A DNA stretch of 64,000 nucleotides, from assembly GCA_024402665.1 (NCBI GenBank), contig JAKSTI010000009.1:1-64000 (forward strand), read 5' to 3'. Below, in pieces: positions 26,264-36,800 of this stretch (the first letter of the stretch is position 1; the number at the start of each line of letters is the position of its first letter). The DNA is from Treponema sp. (lineage in GTDB: Bacteria; Spirochaetota; Spirochaetia; Treponematales; Treponemataceae). The translations under genes were made by a program, and so were the position numbers. Under the pieces are notes generated by a model, which was given only the letters and a program-made list of their open reading frames with translations, had not been told where the DNA came from and did not search any database.

Positions 26264-28613
26264 AGTTGAATACTATTTCTCCGTTTTGGAAAACTGCAGT
26301 GACATCGCCACCATTTTCAAGACGTCCAAATAGTACTTCATCAACAAGAGTATTTGCAACTTTATCTTCAATTGTTCTAGCCATATTTCTGGCCCCGAAT
26401 TCCTTTGAATAACCTTCTTGAGTAAGGAACTCAATACAATCATCAGATACGGTCAGATTAATATTTTTAGCTTTCAGTCTGTCAGAAAGTCTTGAAATCT
26501 CTTTTTTGCAGACCATAGTTGCAACTTCCATACTTAAATGATTAAAAGGAATTACAGCATCAAGTCTGTTTCTAAATTCTGGCGAGAATTCTCTATTCAC
26601 CGCTTCAAGCAAAGTAGCTTCACTGGAATCAGAAATATCAGAACCGAATCCGATTCCCATTTTTTCCATATCTCTGGCACCGGCGTTACTTGTCATAATA
26701 ATCATGCAGGAACGGAAATCTGCTTTTCTGCCCTGATTATCAGTAAGGATTCCGTAATCCATTACCTGAAGGAGAACGTTGTAAATATCTTCGTGAGCCT
26801 TTTCAATTTCATCAAAAAGAATAATTGCATGAGGATTTTTGCGAACATCTTTTGTAAGCTGGCCCCCTTCTTCAAAACCAACATATCCTGGAGGAGAACC
26901 AACAAGTCTGCTTACAGAATGTTTTTCCTGATATTCACTCATATCATAACGGAGCAATGGCTGCTGTAAAAGTTGTGCCAAACTTCTTGCAAGTTCTGTT
27001 TTTCCACAACCAGTTGGTCCTACAAAAAGGAAATTGCCTTCTGGTTTATCTGGATTTCTAAAACCGGCTCTTGCTTTCTTAACAGCTTTTCCCAATGTAA
27101 GAATTGCCTTGTCCTGGCCAAAAATCTGTTTATTCATATCTGCTTCAATAGTTCTGAGAGATTCTTTTGCATCTGCAGTCACAGAATCTATTGGAAGTTT
27201 TGCTATTTTTGCTACAACAGTTTTAATATCTTCTGCACTGATTGTTGGAGCACGGCCTTTCTTTAATGATTTTCTGCCTTCAAAACCACCTGTTCTGCTG
27301 ATATGAATATAAGAACCAGCTTCATCAATTACATCAATTGCTTTATCTGGCAAACGTCTGTCCGGCATATATTGAATTGAAAAATCAACTGCAGTAGAAA
27401 TAGCTTCATCAGAGAATTTTACAGAATGATATTTTTCATATTTACTCTGCAATCCTTTAATAATACGGATTGTTTCATCTCTTGTTGGTTCAGTTACATC
27501 AATTTTCTGGAAACGGCGTGCAAGGGCTCTGTCTTTTTCAAAATGAGTAGTGTATTCATCAAAAGTTGTAGAACCAATAAATCTTACTTCTCCAGAGGCA
27601 AGAACTGGTTTTAAAAGGTTAGCGGCATCAATCTGGGAATTTCCGTTTGTTCCCGCTCCCATAATCATATGAATTTCATCTATAAATAAGATTGCTTTCT
27701 TTTTCTGTTTTAATTCTTCTATTACAGAGTGAAGTCTTTCTTCAAAGTCACCGCGGAATTTTGAACCGGCAAGCAAAAGTCCAAGATCAAGGCTGTAGAT
27801 TGTAAAATCCTTCAGTTTTTCTGGAACTTTGTTATCAACAATGCGCTGTGCAAGACCATAAGTGATTGCTGTTTTACCAACGCCAGCTTCGCCAACATGA
27901 AGAGGATTATTTTTTGTTCTACGGCAGAGAATCTGAATTGTGCGTTCAATTTCTTCTTCACGACCAACCAGCTGATCAAACTGACCTTGTTTTGCCTGTT
28001 CTGTAAGATTAACTGCAAATCGTTCCAAACCGCCGCTATTATTTGACCCAATCTGATCCATCATGCCGTTCATTCCAGATCCATTAGATTTTCCGGCAGG
28101 CCCACTTGAAGCAGGTTTACTTTTTACACCTTTTATCTTTGTGATTGTTTCCAGAAGTCTTAAGCGAACAACACCGCAGCTTTTTAAATAGTAGGAACAA
28201 TAGTTTCTTTCTTCTTCGTACATACTTACAAGGATATCTGTAATATCAAGCATGTCTGAATCGCAGGAAACACAATGGAAAACCGCTCTGTTCATAACGG
28301 CCTGGAATCCCGCTGATTCAACTGGTGTATTTTCTAAAATTTCAGGATTCACATTTTCACTGATGCATGGAAGTTTTTCTGAAAGATAATTGTTAAGATT
28401 CTGTTTAAGGGCATCAAAGTCACCGCCGCTTTCATAAAGAAGATGACATACAAAATCGTTCTTTAATGCAACAGAAAGAACATGTTCAGGAGTGAAGAAT
28501 TGGTGATGTAAATTTTTTGCTTCTGCCAGTGCTTCAGATAAAATCTTTGTAAGCATAGGACTTACTTTCATCTGTTTCACAATGTTTTTATTTCTTTCGT
28601 CCCGATTACTCAA
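26253..28613 (-). CDS. clpA: ATP-dependent Clp protease ATPase subunit ClpA
   Basis: ClpA unfolds substrates and feeds them to ClpP. The 786-residue protein has the Clp N domain (QFFTPEHVLSVAL), two AAA+ modules with Walker A GEAGVGKTA and GPTGCGKTE, and the ClpP-docking loop region GIGFG. The neighbouring clpS upstream marks it as ClpA and not ClpC or ClpB; it has no long middle domain. It overlaps clpS by 8 bases and the sugar-sensor gene by 11, giving a continuous run of coupled genes. clpP is not in the window. Confidence 0.94.
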   Translation of the reverse strand: MSNRDERNKNIVKQMKVSPMLTKILSEALAEAKNLHHQFFTPEHVLSVALKNDFVCHLLYESGGDFDALKQNLNNYLSEKLPCISENVNPEILENTPVESAGFQAVMNRAVFHCVSCDSDMLDITDILVSMYEEERNYCSYYLKSCGVVRLRLLETITKIKGVKSKPASSGPAGKSNGSGMNGMMDQIGSNNSGGLERFAVNLTEQAKQGQFDQLVGREEEIERTIQILCRRTKNNPLHVGEAGVGKTAITYGLAQRIVDNKVPEKLKDFTIYSLDLGLLLAGSKFRGDFEERLHSVIEELKQKKKAILFIDEIHMIMGAGTNGNSQIDAANLLKPVLASGEVRFIGSTTFDEYTTHFEKDRALARRFQKIDVTEPTRDETIRIIKGLQSKYEKYHSVKFSDEAISTAVDFSIQYMPDRRLPDKAIDVIDEAGSYIHISRTGGFEGRKSLKKGRAPTISAEDIKTVVAKIAKLPIDSVTADAKESLRTIEADMNKQIFGQDKAILTLGKAVKKARAGFRNPDKPEGNFLFVGPTGCGKTELARSLAQLLQQPLLRYDMSEYQEKHSVSRLVGSPPGYVGFEEGGQLTKDVRKNPHAIILFDEIEKAHEDIYNVLLQVMDYGILTDNQGRKADFRSCMIIMTSNAGARDMEKMGIGFGSDISDSSEATLLEAVNREFSPEFRNRLDAVIPFNHLSMEVATMVCKKEISRLSDRLKAKNINLTVSDDCIEFLTQEGYSKEFGARNMARTIEDKVANTLVDEVLFGRLENGGDVTAVFQNGEIVFNYEG

Positions 28614-28917
28614 CTTCTACCCTCAATGGAAATCCGTTTTTCTTTGCAATTTGTCTTGTTAAGGTTGCTCTTGAAACTGCAATGTCAAAAGTATATGTAC
28701 CAACAACTGCAGATCCATTTTCGTGAACACATCTCATTGTTGTTTCTGCTTTTTCTTTTGAAAAATTAAATATGGAAATCAAAATATCAACTACAAATTC
28801 CATAGTTGTAAAGTCGTCATTATAAAATACAACACTTCTTTCTGGTGGGAGAGGAATTGAAGTATGCTGTTCCAGGCTGTCATGTACACCGTTAGTTTGA
28901 TTTTCAAATTCGTTCAT
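28606..28917 (-). CDS. clpS: ClpA adaptor protein ClpS
   Basis: ClpS delivers N-degron substrates to ClpA. At 103 aa it has the usual short variable N-terminus followed by the core: VVFYNDDFTTMEFVVDIL (with the N-degron pocket residues), ETTMRCVHENGSAVVGTYTFDIA, and a final strand. It is the first gene of the minus-strand run. The ATG has no Shine-Dalgarno; overlapping -10 candidates TATAAT (28935-28930) and TATATT (28930-28925) lie 12 or 7 nt before it, so the leader is very short or absent. Confidence 0.92.
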   Translation of the reverse strand: MNEFENQTNGVHDSLEQHTSIPLPPERSVVFYNDDFTTMEFVVDILISIFNFSKEKAETTMRCVHENGSAVVGTYTFDIAVSRATLTRQIAKKNGFPLRVEVE

Positions 28918-28993
28918 ATAAATAAATATATTATAAATTGAAGCAAAAGTCGAGATTTTGCAGTTTTTTCACCAATTAGCACATTTTTTAGTA

Positions 28994-29066
28994 CAAAAAA
29001 ATCCTAATAGATTGCAAAAAAATACAGGGTTTACAAAAAAATACACAGAAGATAACAAAAAAAGTA
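28994..29066 (+). repeat. Four CAAAAAAA repeats at helical spacing upstream of the sugar transporter
   Basis: CAAAAAAA occurs at 28994, 29015, 29034 and 29056, spaced 21, 19 and 22 bp, about two DNA turns. Two copies extend to CAAAAAAATACA. They end some 45 bp before the transporter -10 box. They may bind the YesN-type regulator or simply bend DNA; A-runs are common in this genome. Confidence 0.45.
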
Positions 29067-29100
29067 AGAATTTTGATGAATTTTATTTACATATTTATTC

Positions 29101-29129
29101 TATACTAGCAATATGAGAACTTGGTTCTC
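29101..29129 (+). promoter_or_regulatory. Transporter -10 box with an adjoining palindrome
   Basis: TATACT (29101-29106) has no good -35, suggesting activator dependence. The perfect palindrome GAGAACTTGGTTCTC (29115-29129) begins about at the expected transcript start; it may be an operator or a 5'-end hairpin. Confidence 0.5.
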
Positions 29130-29155
29130 GAAAAATAACAAAAGGAGTTTTTACT

Positions 29156-30223
29156 ATGAAAAAACTTATTGCAGTTGCTCTCGCAGTACTGACATTAGGA
29201 TTAGTAAGCTGTGGCGGAAATAGCTCAGCTACAAAAGTAGGTGTTTCAATGCCTACAAAAGATTTGCAGCGCTGGAATCAGGATGGTGCAAATATGAAAG
29301 CTAAGTTGGAATCAGCAGGTTATTCTGTAGACTTACAGTATGCTGCTAACGATATCCCAACTCAGGTATCACAGATTGAAAACATGATTACAGGAAACTG
29401 TAAAGTTCTCGTAATCGCAGCTATCGATGGTTCTGCTCTTTCTAACGCTCTTGAAGCAGCTAAAAAGAAGGGTGTAAAGGTTATCGCTTATGACCGTCTT
29501 ATTATGAACACAGATGCTGTATCTTACTATGCAACATTCGATAACTATAAAGTAGGTACAATCCAGGGTGAATACCTTGTTGAAAAATTGAACCTCAAGA
29601 ACCGTACAAAAGATGATCCAGCTTACATGGAACTCTTTACTGGTGACCCAGGTGACAACAACATCAACTTCTTCTTCGGTGGTGCTATGGACATTCTTAA
29701 ACCATACATCGATTCAGGTGTTGTAGTTGTTCCTTCAAAACAGACAGAAAAAGCTCAGTGTGCTACATTGAACTGGTCAACAGAAGAAGCTCAGAAACGT
29801 ATGGAAGTTCTTATCACAGCTAATGGATACGGACCAAAAGGTAAAAAACTTGATGCAGTTTACTCATCAAATGACTCATGTGCTATGGGTATTACAAACG
29901 CTCTCTTGTCTGTAGGATATACAGCAGAAAACTTCCCATTAATCACTGGTCAGGACTGTGATATCGTATCTGTAAAGAACATGCTTAAGGGAACTCAGGC
30001 TATGTCTATCTTCAAAGATACACGTACTCTTGCTTCAAAAGTTGTTGATATGGTTGACGCTATCTTGAAAGGTTCTGAACCTCCAGTAAACGATACAAAA
30101 ACATATGACAACGGAACAGGTGTTATCCCTTCATATCTTTGTGAACCAGTATTCGGTACAAAAGACAACTACAAAGAATTGTTAGTTGATTCTGGATACT
30201 ACAAAGAATCTGAATTGAACTAG
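29156..30223 (+). CDS. Monosaccharide ABC transporter, substrate-binding lipoprotein
   Basis: The 355-residue lipoprotein (lipobox LVSC then GGNSS) is a ChvE/XylF-type binding protein: VGVSMPTKDLQRWNQDG, LVIAAIDGSALSNAL, GVKVIAYDRLI, GDPGDNN, NDSCAMGITNALL, ITGQDCD. It delivers a sugar to the ATPase and permease that follow. AAGGAG precedes the ATG. The codon choice looks biased as in highly expressed genes, and a hairpin after the gene suggests it is made in excess over the membrane parts, which is usual for binding proteins. Confidence 0.9.
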   Translation: MKKLIAVALAVLTLGLVSCGGNSSATKVGVSMPTKDLQRWNQDGANMKAKLESAGYSVDLQYAANDIPTQVSQIENMITGNCKVLVIAAIDGSALSNALEAAKKKGVKVIAYDRLIMNTDAVSYYATFDNYKVGTIQGEYLVEKLNLKNRTKDDPAYMELFTGDPGDNNINFFFGGAMDILKPYIDSGVVVVPSKQTEKAQCATLNWSTEEAQKRMEVLITANGYGPKGKKLDAVYSSNDSCAMGITNALLSVGYTAENFPLITGQDCDIVSVKNMLKGTQAMSIFKDTRTLASKVVDMVDAILKGSEPPVNDTKTYDNGTGVIPSYLCEPVFGTKDNYKELLVDSGYYKESELN

Positions 30224-30237
30224 TTCTAACTTGTAAA

Positions 30238-30275
30238 AAAATCCATTTTCATTAATTTGAAAATGGATTTTTTCT
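30238..30275 (+). terminator. Partial terminator inside the transporter operon
   Basis: AAATCCATTTTC/GAAAATGGATTT plus T-tract between the binding-protein and ATPase genes. No promoter is evident after it, so it probably acts as an attenuator or mRNA 3'-end stabiliser. Confidence 0.7.
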
Positions 30276-30314
30276 AAAAAATTAATCAGTTAAAAATAAA
30301 TAAGTGGGGTTCCA

Positions 30315-31844
30315 ATGGCAAAGACATTATTGGAAATGAAAAATATTACCAAGGTTTTCGGTACTGTAAAAGCACTTAGTAACGTAAATCTTAAAGTTGA
30401 AGAAGGCGAAATTCACGCTCTTTGTGGTGAAAATGGTGCTGGAAAATCAACCTTGATGAATGTTCTTAGTGGTATCTATCCATATGGAACTTATGATGGT
30501 GACATTGTTTACGATGGTGATATTTGTAAATTTCAGACAATCAGAGATAGTGAAGAAAAAGGAATCGTAATCATCCACCAGGAATTGGCACTTGTTCCTC
30601 TCTTAACTATCGGTGAAAACATGTTCCTCGGAAACGAAAGAGGAAGTAAGGCTAAGATTGACTGGTCTGAAACTTTTGATAAAGCTGATGAGCTTTTGAA
30701 AATGGTTGGACTTGGTGATTCATCAAAAACATTAATCAAAGATATTGGAGTTGGTAAACAGCAGCTTGTTGAAATTGCTAAAGCTCTTGGAAAGAATGTA
30801 AAACTCCTTATTCTTGATGAACCAACTGCTTCATTAACAGATAAAGAAGCAAAACATCTTCTTGATCTCTTATTAGAATTCAAGAAACAGGGAATGACTT
30901 CAATTATCATTTCCCACAAATTGAACGAAGTTTCTTATGTTGCAGATAAAATTACTGTAATTCGTGACGGTTGTTCAATTACAACACTTGATAAGACAAA
31001 AGACAAATTTACTGAAGATACAATTATTTCAGCAATGGTTGGACGTAGTCTTACAGACCGCTATCCAAAGAGAACTCCAAAAATTGGAGATGTATTCTTT
31101 GAAGTTCGCAACTGGTCTGTTGATCACCCAATCTTTGATGGTATCAAAGTATGTGACAATATAAATTTCAATTTAAGAAGAGGTGAAGTTCTTGGTATTT
31201 CCGGACTTATGGGTGCAGGACGTACAGAACTTGCTATGAGTATTTTTGGTCATTCTTATGGTGCAAATATTCGTGGTCAGCTTTTCTTGAACGGAAAAGA
31301 AGTTTCTTTCCCTAACGTAAAATCTGCTATTAAGAGTAAAATTGCTTATGTAACAGAAGACCGTAAAGGAAACGGACTTATTCTTACTGAATCAATTTCA
31401 AAAAATACAACAGCAGCTAAACCTGAAAAAATATCTAATCATGGAATTATTGATTTTGATAAAGAAAAAGCATATTCCATTGAAATGGCAAAAGCTATGC
31501 ACACAAAATGTGCTTCTGTAGATGAAGCTGTAGGAAATCTTTCTGGTGGTAACATGCAGAAAGTTCTTCTTGGTAAATGGCTTTTTGCAGAACCAGATAT
31601 TCTTATTCTTGATGAACCAACTCGCGGTATTGACGTTGGTGCTAAGTACGAAATTTACTGTATCATCAATGAAATGGTAGCAGAAGGAAAATCTGTAATT
31701 ATCATTTCTTCTGAGATGCCAGAAATCCTTGGTATGTGTGACCGTATCTACGTTATGAACGAAGGACGCATGATTGCCGAAATGGATGGTAAAGATGCAA
31801 CTCAGGAAAAGATTATGACAGAAATTATCAATTCAGGTAAATAA
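30315..31844 (+). CDS. Monosaccharide ABC transporter, double ATPase
   Basis: The 509-residue protein has two ABC domains, as in the carbohydrate uptake class 2 family (XylG, MglA, GguA). The first has Walker A GENGAGKS, and ILDEPTAS. The second has a degenerate Walker A region (GLMGAGRTE), the signature LSGGNMQK and [10 protein letters not shown]. It energises uptake of the sugar captured by the preceding lipoprotein. A GTGGGG-type ribosome-binding site lies near the ATG. The permease gene follows after 12 nt. Confidence 0.93.
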   Translation: MAKTLLEMKNITKVFGTVKALSNVNLKVEEGEIHALCGENGAGKSTLMNVLSGIYPYGTYDGDIVYDGDICKFQTIRDSEEKGIVIIHQELALVPLLTIGENMFLGNERGSKAKIDWSETFDKADELLKMVGLGDSSKTLIKDIGVGKQQLVEIAKALGKNVKLLILDEPTASLTDKEAKHLLDLLLEFKKQGMTSIIISHKLNEVSYVADKITVIRDGCSITTLDKTKDKFTEDTIISAMVGRSLTDRYPKRTPKIGDVFFEVRNWSVDHPIFDGIKVCDNINFNLRRGEVLGISGLMGAGRTELAMSIFGHSYGANIRGQLFLNGKEVSFPNVKSAIKSKIAYVTEDRKGNGLILTESISKNTTAAKPEKISNHGIIDFDKEKAYSIEMAKAMHTKCASVDEAVGNLSGGNMQKVLLGKWLFAEPDILILDEPTRGIDVGAKYEIYCIINEMVAEGKSVIIISSEMPEILGMCDRIYVMNEGRMIAEMDGKDATQEKIMTEIINSGK

Positions 31845-31856
31845 TAGGAGAAAAAA

Positions 31857-33101
31857 ATGGAAGATAAGAAAAACGGACTTTCTAAAGGTTTAAGTTCTTC
31901 TTTAGGAAATTTAAAGAACTATACAATGGTATTTGTTCTTGTTGGAGTAATGATTTTATTCCAGATTTTGATTGTTGCAACTGGACGTGGATCTTTATTC
32001 GCTCCTGCAAATATTACAAACATTATTAAACAGAATGCTTACGTTGCTATCCTTGCAGCCGGTATGCTTTGTTGTATCTTGACTGGTGGTAACATCGATT
32101 TGTCTGTTGGTTCTATAGTTGCTTTAGTTGGCGCTATGGCTGGTGTTTTTGTAGTTAATCTTGGATTGAATATTTACCTTTCAATTATCCTTTGTTTGAT
32201 CATTGGTATTATGATTGGTGCTGCCCACGGTTTCTTTATTGCTTATTTGCATATTCCTCCTTTCATTACAACATTGGCAGGTATGCTTTTATGGCGCGGT
32301 ATTGCTACTATTATTCTTGATGGTAGACCAATTTCTCCTTTCCCAGAAAACTATCGCAGATTGTTTGAAAGCTTCATTCCAGGTCAGCTTACTGGAAAAA
32401 TGGGTACATTCCAGATGTGGGGTGGCGAAGTTGATACTTATGCATTCCTCCTTACAATGATTATCTGTCTTGTACTTGTAGCTCTCTACATCATTGCAGA
32501 AGTAGTTGGAAGAATTAAGAAAATCAAGAAAGGTTATACAGTACAGCCAAGACTTGCTTTTATTCTTAAAGTAGTTGTTTTGAGTGTTGTAATCTTAATC
32601 GTAGGACAGTTCCTTGCTTGTTCACGTGGTATTCCTGTAATCTTGATTTTGCTTGCAATCATCATTGCTGCTTATGCTTACTTCACACAGAATACAGTTC
32701 CTGGCCGCTACCTCTACGCAATTGGTGGTAACGAAAAGGCTGCTAAACTTTCTGGTGTAAATACAAATAAAGTAATGTTCTTTGCTTATACAAACATGGG
32801 ATTCATTGCTGCAGTTGCAGCTCTCGTTTGTGTAGCACGCTTTGACTCAGCTCAGCCAACAGCAGGTCAGAACTATGAAATGGATGCTATTGCTTCATGT
32901 TTCATTGGTGGTGCTTCTGCTTATGGTGGTACTGGTACTATTGCAGGTGCTGTAATTGGTGCTGTATTCATGGGTGTATTGAACAATGGTATGTCTATTC
33001 TTGGCGTTGATATGAACTGGCAGAGAGCTGTTAAAGGGCTCGTACTCCTTCTGGCAGTAATTTTCGACGTTGTATCAAAGAAGAAGAAATCTTCTAAATA
33101 A
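31857..33101 (+). CDS. Monosaccharide ABC transporter, permease
   Basis: The 414-residue protein is a BPD_transp_2 permease with about ten membrane helices. The family core LTGGNIDLSVGSIVALVGA lies near residue 80 and CFIGGASAYGGTGTIAGA near residue 345. The extra mid-region (residues about 180-260) makes it longer than RbsC, fitting XylH/GguB-type permeases of 390-415 aa. TAGGAG precedes the ATG. It completes a three-gene operon ended by a strong terminator; the sugar is unknown but xylose or several hexoses/pentoses are likely. Confidence 0.92.
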   Translation: MEDKKNGLSKGLSSSLGNLKNYTMVFVLVGVMILFQILIVATGRGSLFAPANITNIIKQNAYVAILAAGMLCCILTGGNIDLSVGSIVALVGAMAGVFVVNLGLNIYLSIILCLIIGIMIGAAHGFFIAYLHIPPFITTLAGMLLWRGIATIILDGRPISPFPENYRRLFESFIPGQLTGKMGTFQMWGGEVDTYAFLLTMIICLVLVALYIIAEVVGRIKKIKKGYTVQPRLAFILKVVVLSVVILIVGQFLACSRGIPVILILLAIIIAAYAYFTQNTVPGRYLYAIGGNEKAAKLSGVNTNKVMFFAYTNMGFIAAVAALVCVARFDSAQPTAGQNYEMDAIASCFIGGASAYGGTGTIAGAVIGAVFMGVLNNGMSILGVDMNWQRAVKGLVLLLAVIFDVVSKKKKSSK

Positions 33102-33138
33102 AAAAAAACTGGTTCCTCCAAATTCTACCGTGATTTTC

Positions 33139-33175
33139 CCGGTGCAGTTCGAGAGTTCTGCACCGGTTTTTTTTT
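33139..33175 (+). terminator. Sugar-transporter operon terminator
   Basis: CCGGTGCAG/CTGCACCGG stem followed by T9, 38 bp after the permease stop. Confidence 0.9.
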
Positions 33176-33265
33176 AACATTTATTAATCAAGCCAGGTCA
33201 TTCCTTTTTTCCTTCTTTTCTTGAACAAAAAAAATTAATTATATAAAATTATTCTGGAAATAATT

Positions 33266-33844
33266 ATGGAAGATTTAGGAAACATTCAGGAATACGCAAA
33301 AAAACACTCAGTTCCAATTATGCGGGATGAAAGCTGTCAGTTTATCTGTGATTACATTAAATCTCACAATCTGAAAAAAGTTTTAGAAATTGGGACCGCA
33401 ATTGGTTTCTCTTCCATCAATTTTGCACTTGCGGCAGATGATGTTTATGTTACAACAATTGAACTTGATATAGACCGCCACATAACCGCAAAACAAAACA
33501 TCCATAACATGAATCTTGATGACAGAATCACTCCTATATATGGAGATGCCTTAGTTCATGAATTTAATGAAAAATTTGATTTGATTTTTATTGATGCCGC
33601 AAAAGCCCAGTACATCAGATTTTTTGAGAAATTTAAAAATAATCTTTCTGAACAGGGAGTAATTGTAAGCGACAATCTTTCTTTTCACGGCATGGTAGAA
33701 GATTTAAGTCTAACTCACAATTACAGTACAAAAAAACTTGTTAAGAAAATCCAGAAATATGTTGAATTCCTAAAAGAAAACAAGGAATTCAACACAGAGT
33801 TCTTCCCTTATGGAGATGGAATTTCTGTCAGCAAGAAAATTTAA
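33266..33844 (+). CDS. Class I SAM-dependent O-methyltransferase
   Basis: The 192-residue protein is an O-methyltransferase of the COMT-like/YrrM group: VLEIGTAIGFSSINFA (SAM loop), TIELDIDRH, DLIFIDAAKAQY (metal-binding Asp region) and IVSDNLSFHG. YrrM-type proteins (TrmR) methylate 5-hydroxyuridine in tRNA, so that is the best guess, but catechol-type substrates cannot be excluded. A TATAAAAT box lies 19-26 nt upstream, with a weak GGAA. Its last 17 bases overlap the end of the convergent GH2 gene. Confidence 0.78.
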   Translation: MEDLGNIQEYAKKHSVPIMRDESCQFICDYIKSHNLKKVLEIGTAIGFSSINFALAADDVYVTTIELDIDRHITAKQNIHNMNLDDRITPIYGDALVHEFNEKFDLIFIDAAKAQYIRFFEKFKNNLSEQGVIVSDNLSFHGMVEDLSLTHNYSTKKLVKKIQKYVEFLKENKEFNTEFFPYGDGISVSKKI

Positions 33845-36800
33845 ACCATCGGAAATCAAAATTACAGCCCGGAAGGAATACAAAACTTACTTTCTGGAGG
33901 CCCGTAATCTCTGTCAGTTCAAAGGTCTTTTCTTCGTAATCATCTGTGTGAGTAAATTCAATTACGTGAGTCTTTACAGAACCGTTTTCTCCAAATAATT
34001 TAAGATTTATTGTATTGTTTTCTGTATTTGATTTACCGCAAATTGTAAGTTTAACTGCCCCTTTGTTACCAAAATCCATATTTGCAAAATCAAGATTAAC
34101 GTTGTTACCAATTCCTGTTACTGCATCTTCAGTTTTAGTAAAAGAATCCCCAACAATGTCATCTGCATCAAGGGCACATAGTTTTGACAAGGCTTTTGCT
34201 GTCTGATCAAAATAAAAACCGTGGAAAACAAGTTCGGTCTTAAATGCAATACTTATTGTATGAACACCAAACAGTCTGCGGGACAAAGTAAAAACATTCT
34301 CGCTGAAAGTATTATAAATAGAAGAATGTTTATAGGTTGCCTTCAAAAGACATTTTCCTGCGTTCTCATTGTTTCCGTTTTCAGAAGATTCTGGAATTCC
34401 ATCCCATACTTCAACAGGAAGTTCTGTATCAAAACTGAAAATCGGCAGGTGGATTGTATCTGCACCTTCAGTTCCAAAATCGACTTTATCAAAACTAATC
34501 CAGGTTGGACCAAATCCTCTGTTAGAAATACCGCTTTCAAGACTAACAACAGGCTTTTCCTTAGAAGGATCCCAGCTGCTTAAACGACAGGCTTCAATCA
34601 GCTTATAAGGATTCAATTTTGGATTTCCAACTCCATTTACAGTAAAGTTCAAATCACTTAAAATTTCATCATGTTGCTGCCCATTTTTTGCCCCAAGACG
34701 AAGAATGCATTCGCCATCGCAAACTGCTTTTATAACTGCTTTTTCTACACCAGAGCCAATTCCCTGCAAATCACAAACTTCAATATAATCGCTTGGAACA
34801 CATTCTTTCAAAACAGGATTCCATTGAATTGTTTTAATAGAAGCATTTTCCGGAAGCACTTTTGCAGTTACAGAGATTTCTTTATTTTCCTTTGTAAGGG
34901 CAGTTGTTCCATCGCAAATTATTTCGATTTTTCGAACAGGAACAAAATCTTTTTCAGGAGTTAGCATTACTTCTTCAGAATTTTCGCTCCAACCAGAACC
35001 GTCATATTTTATTGAAGAAACCGGCAATCCTTTACTTGCTGCACTTACTGTAAAAGCAGATTCCTTTGTCTTCCCGCGAATAATCGCAATCAGTCTGTTC
35101 TGGAACAATTTTCTTGAGTGGAGCTTTTTGTTATCAGTAAAATAATCTTCATAATCAGTAGAGTCCCCGTTATCAAGGCCCACAAGTTCTCCATCCCCGT
35201 CAATTCTTACAGTAATGTAATTTCTGGCATTTTCAACAAGAGTTTTATTTTTATCTTCAGTCATTACCTGAACAAAAAATAGATTTCCTGTATCTTCAGT
35301 CTCTGGAATCAGGCGGATTTTAGCAGGATCCTCAAAAGAACGTTTTGTTTCCCTGCAGATTTCTTTTCCGTTTTCATCATAACCAACCGCAGTAATTTCC
35401 CCTTTGTGATATTCAAGCTGCCACTGACCAAAAGGCGATTTTCCTGATTTATGATTAATATCCTGTTTTCCAAGAGATTTTCCGTTAAAGAAAAGTTCAA
35501 CACTTTCTGCATTTGTATAGGCTTTTACATCAATAATCTGACCTTCGTTCCAGTCCCAGTAAGGTAAAAGATGAACGAATGGTTCTGCTTTTTTATATGC
35601 CCATTCAGACTTAAATAAATAGAAAGTATCTTTTGGGAATCCGGCTGTATCAATCTGACCAAAGAAAGAATTTTTAGAATGATATGGAGTTGGTTCTCCA
35701 ATGTAATCCCATCCTGTCCAGATATACTGACCGGCGCTAAAACTACAGTCTCTGTCTGTTGCAATAACAGTCTGAGTGTTTGCAGCTCCCCAGGTTGTTG
35801 TACAGTTTCCTAAAGATGAACACTGCATATCGCTGAATGTAACCAGTTTCAATGTTTCTGGAAAATGATAGATTCCACGGCTTTGAATAGTAGATCCAGT
35901 TTCGCTACCGTAAATTTTCCAGTCTGACAAATCTTTATATTTTTCATGATGTTCATCATAAAGGCGTTCCAGATAGTTGTAGCCCACAGTTTCAATTTCT
36001 TTTGCACATTCCTGGGCACCGTCTGTCATCATATAATTTGAAGCGATTGTAACAAGTGCGTTTTTATCTGGATCATGATAATTTACAAAACTCTTTAATT
36101 TTTTAGTGATTTCAAGACCGTTTCCAATGTGTGTGTCATAAATTTCATTTCCAATAGACCACATTATGAGACAAGGATGATTTCTGTCTTTTCTTACCCA
36201 GCTGGCAGTATCTCTTTCACACCAGTCGTTAAAATGATTTCCGTAGTCAAACTGAGTTTTTGGTTTTTCCCACATATCAAAAGCTTCGTCATCAACAAGA
36301 ATACCCATTTCATCACACAAATCCATCCAGCCTTTTGGAGGAGGGTTGTGAGAACAGCGCACAGAGTTTACACCCATTTCTTTAAGTTTATTCAACTGAC
36401 GGCGGAAAGCGTTTTTATCAAAAGCAGCACCCAAAGCACCCTGATCATGATGATGGCACGCACCATAAATTTTCAAATGTCGGCCGTTAAGGAAAAATCC
36501 ATTTTCTTTATGAAATTCTGCGGTTTTAAAACCAAAATTCTGTTCTATGCTGTCTATAACAGTTCCTGTAGAATCTATAAGTTCTGTTGTGACTTTGTAC
36601 AGATGTGGATTTTCAATATCCCATAATTCTGGGGATTCCACACTAAAGGATTCTTCTGCACGACAAATTTTCTGATTTTTTATACCGATTGCGACTTTGT
36701 TCAAATATTCGTTTTCATCAGATGAAATTTCAAGGGGGACAGACCCCTCTGTTTTCCAGAAAACCCGACCATTTTTATCTTTAATTATATGACGAACTTT

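Noticed and set aside
26538-27306. Long plus-strand frames opposite clpA
   Set aside because: They are antisense to an intact ClpA, have no ribosome-binding sites and encode low-complexity Phe/Cys/Ser-rich products caused by clpA codon bias.
28994-29066. CRISPR-like array
   Set aside because: The repeated unit is only an 8-12 base A-tract with 19-22 bp periodicity and no spacers; no cas genes occur in the window.
30238-30275. End of the sugar-transporter operon after the binding-protein gene
   Set aside because: The ATPase and permease genes have no promoter of their own and complete the transporter, so the hairpin is taken as an attenuator or stabiliser.
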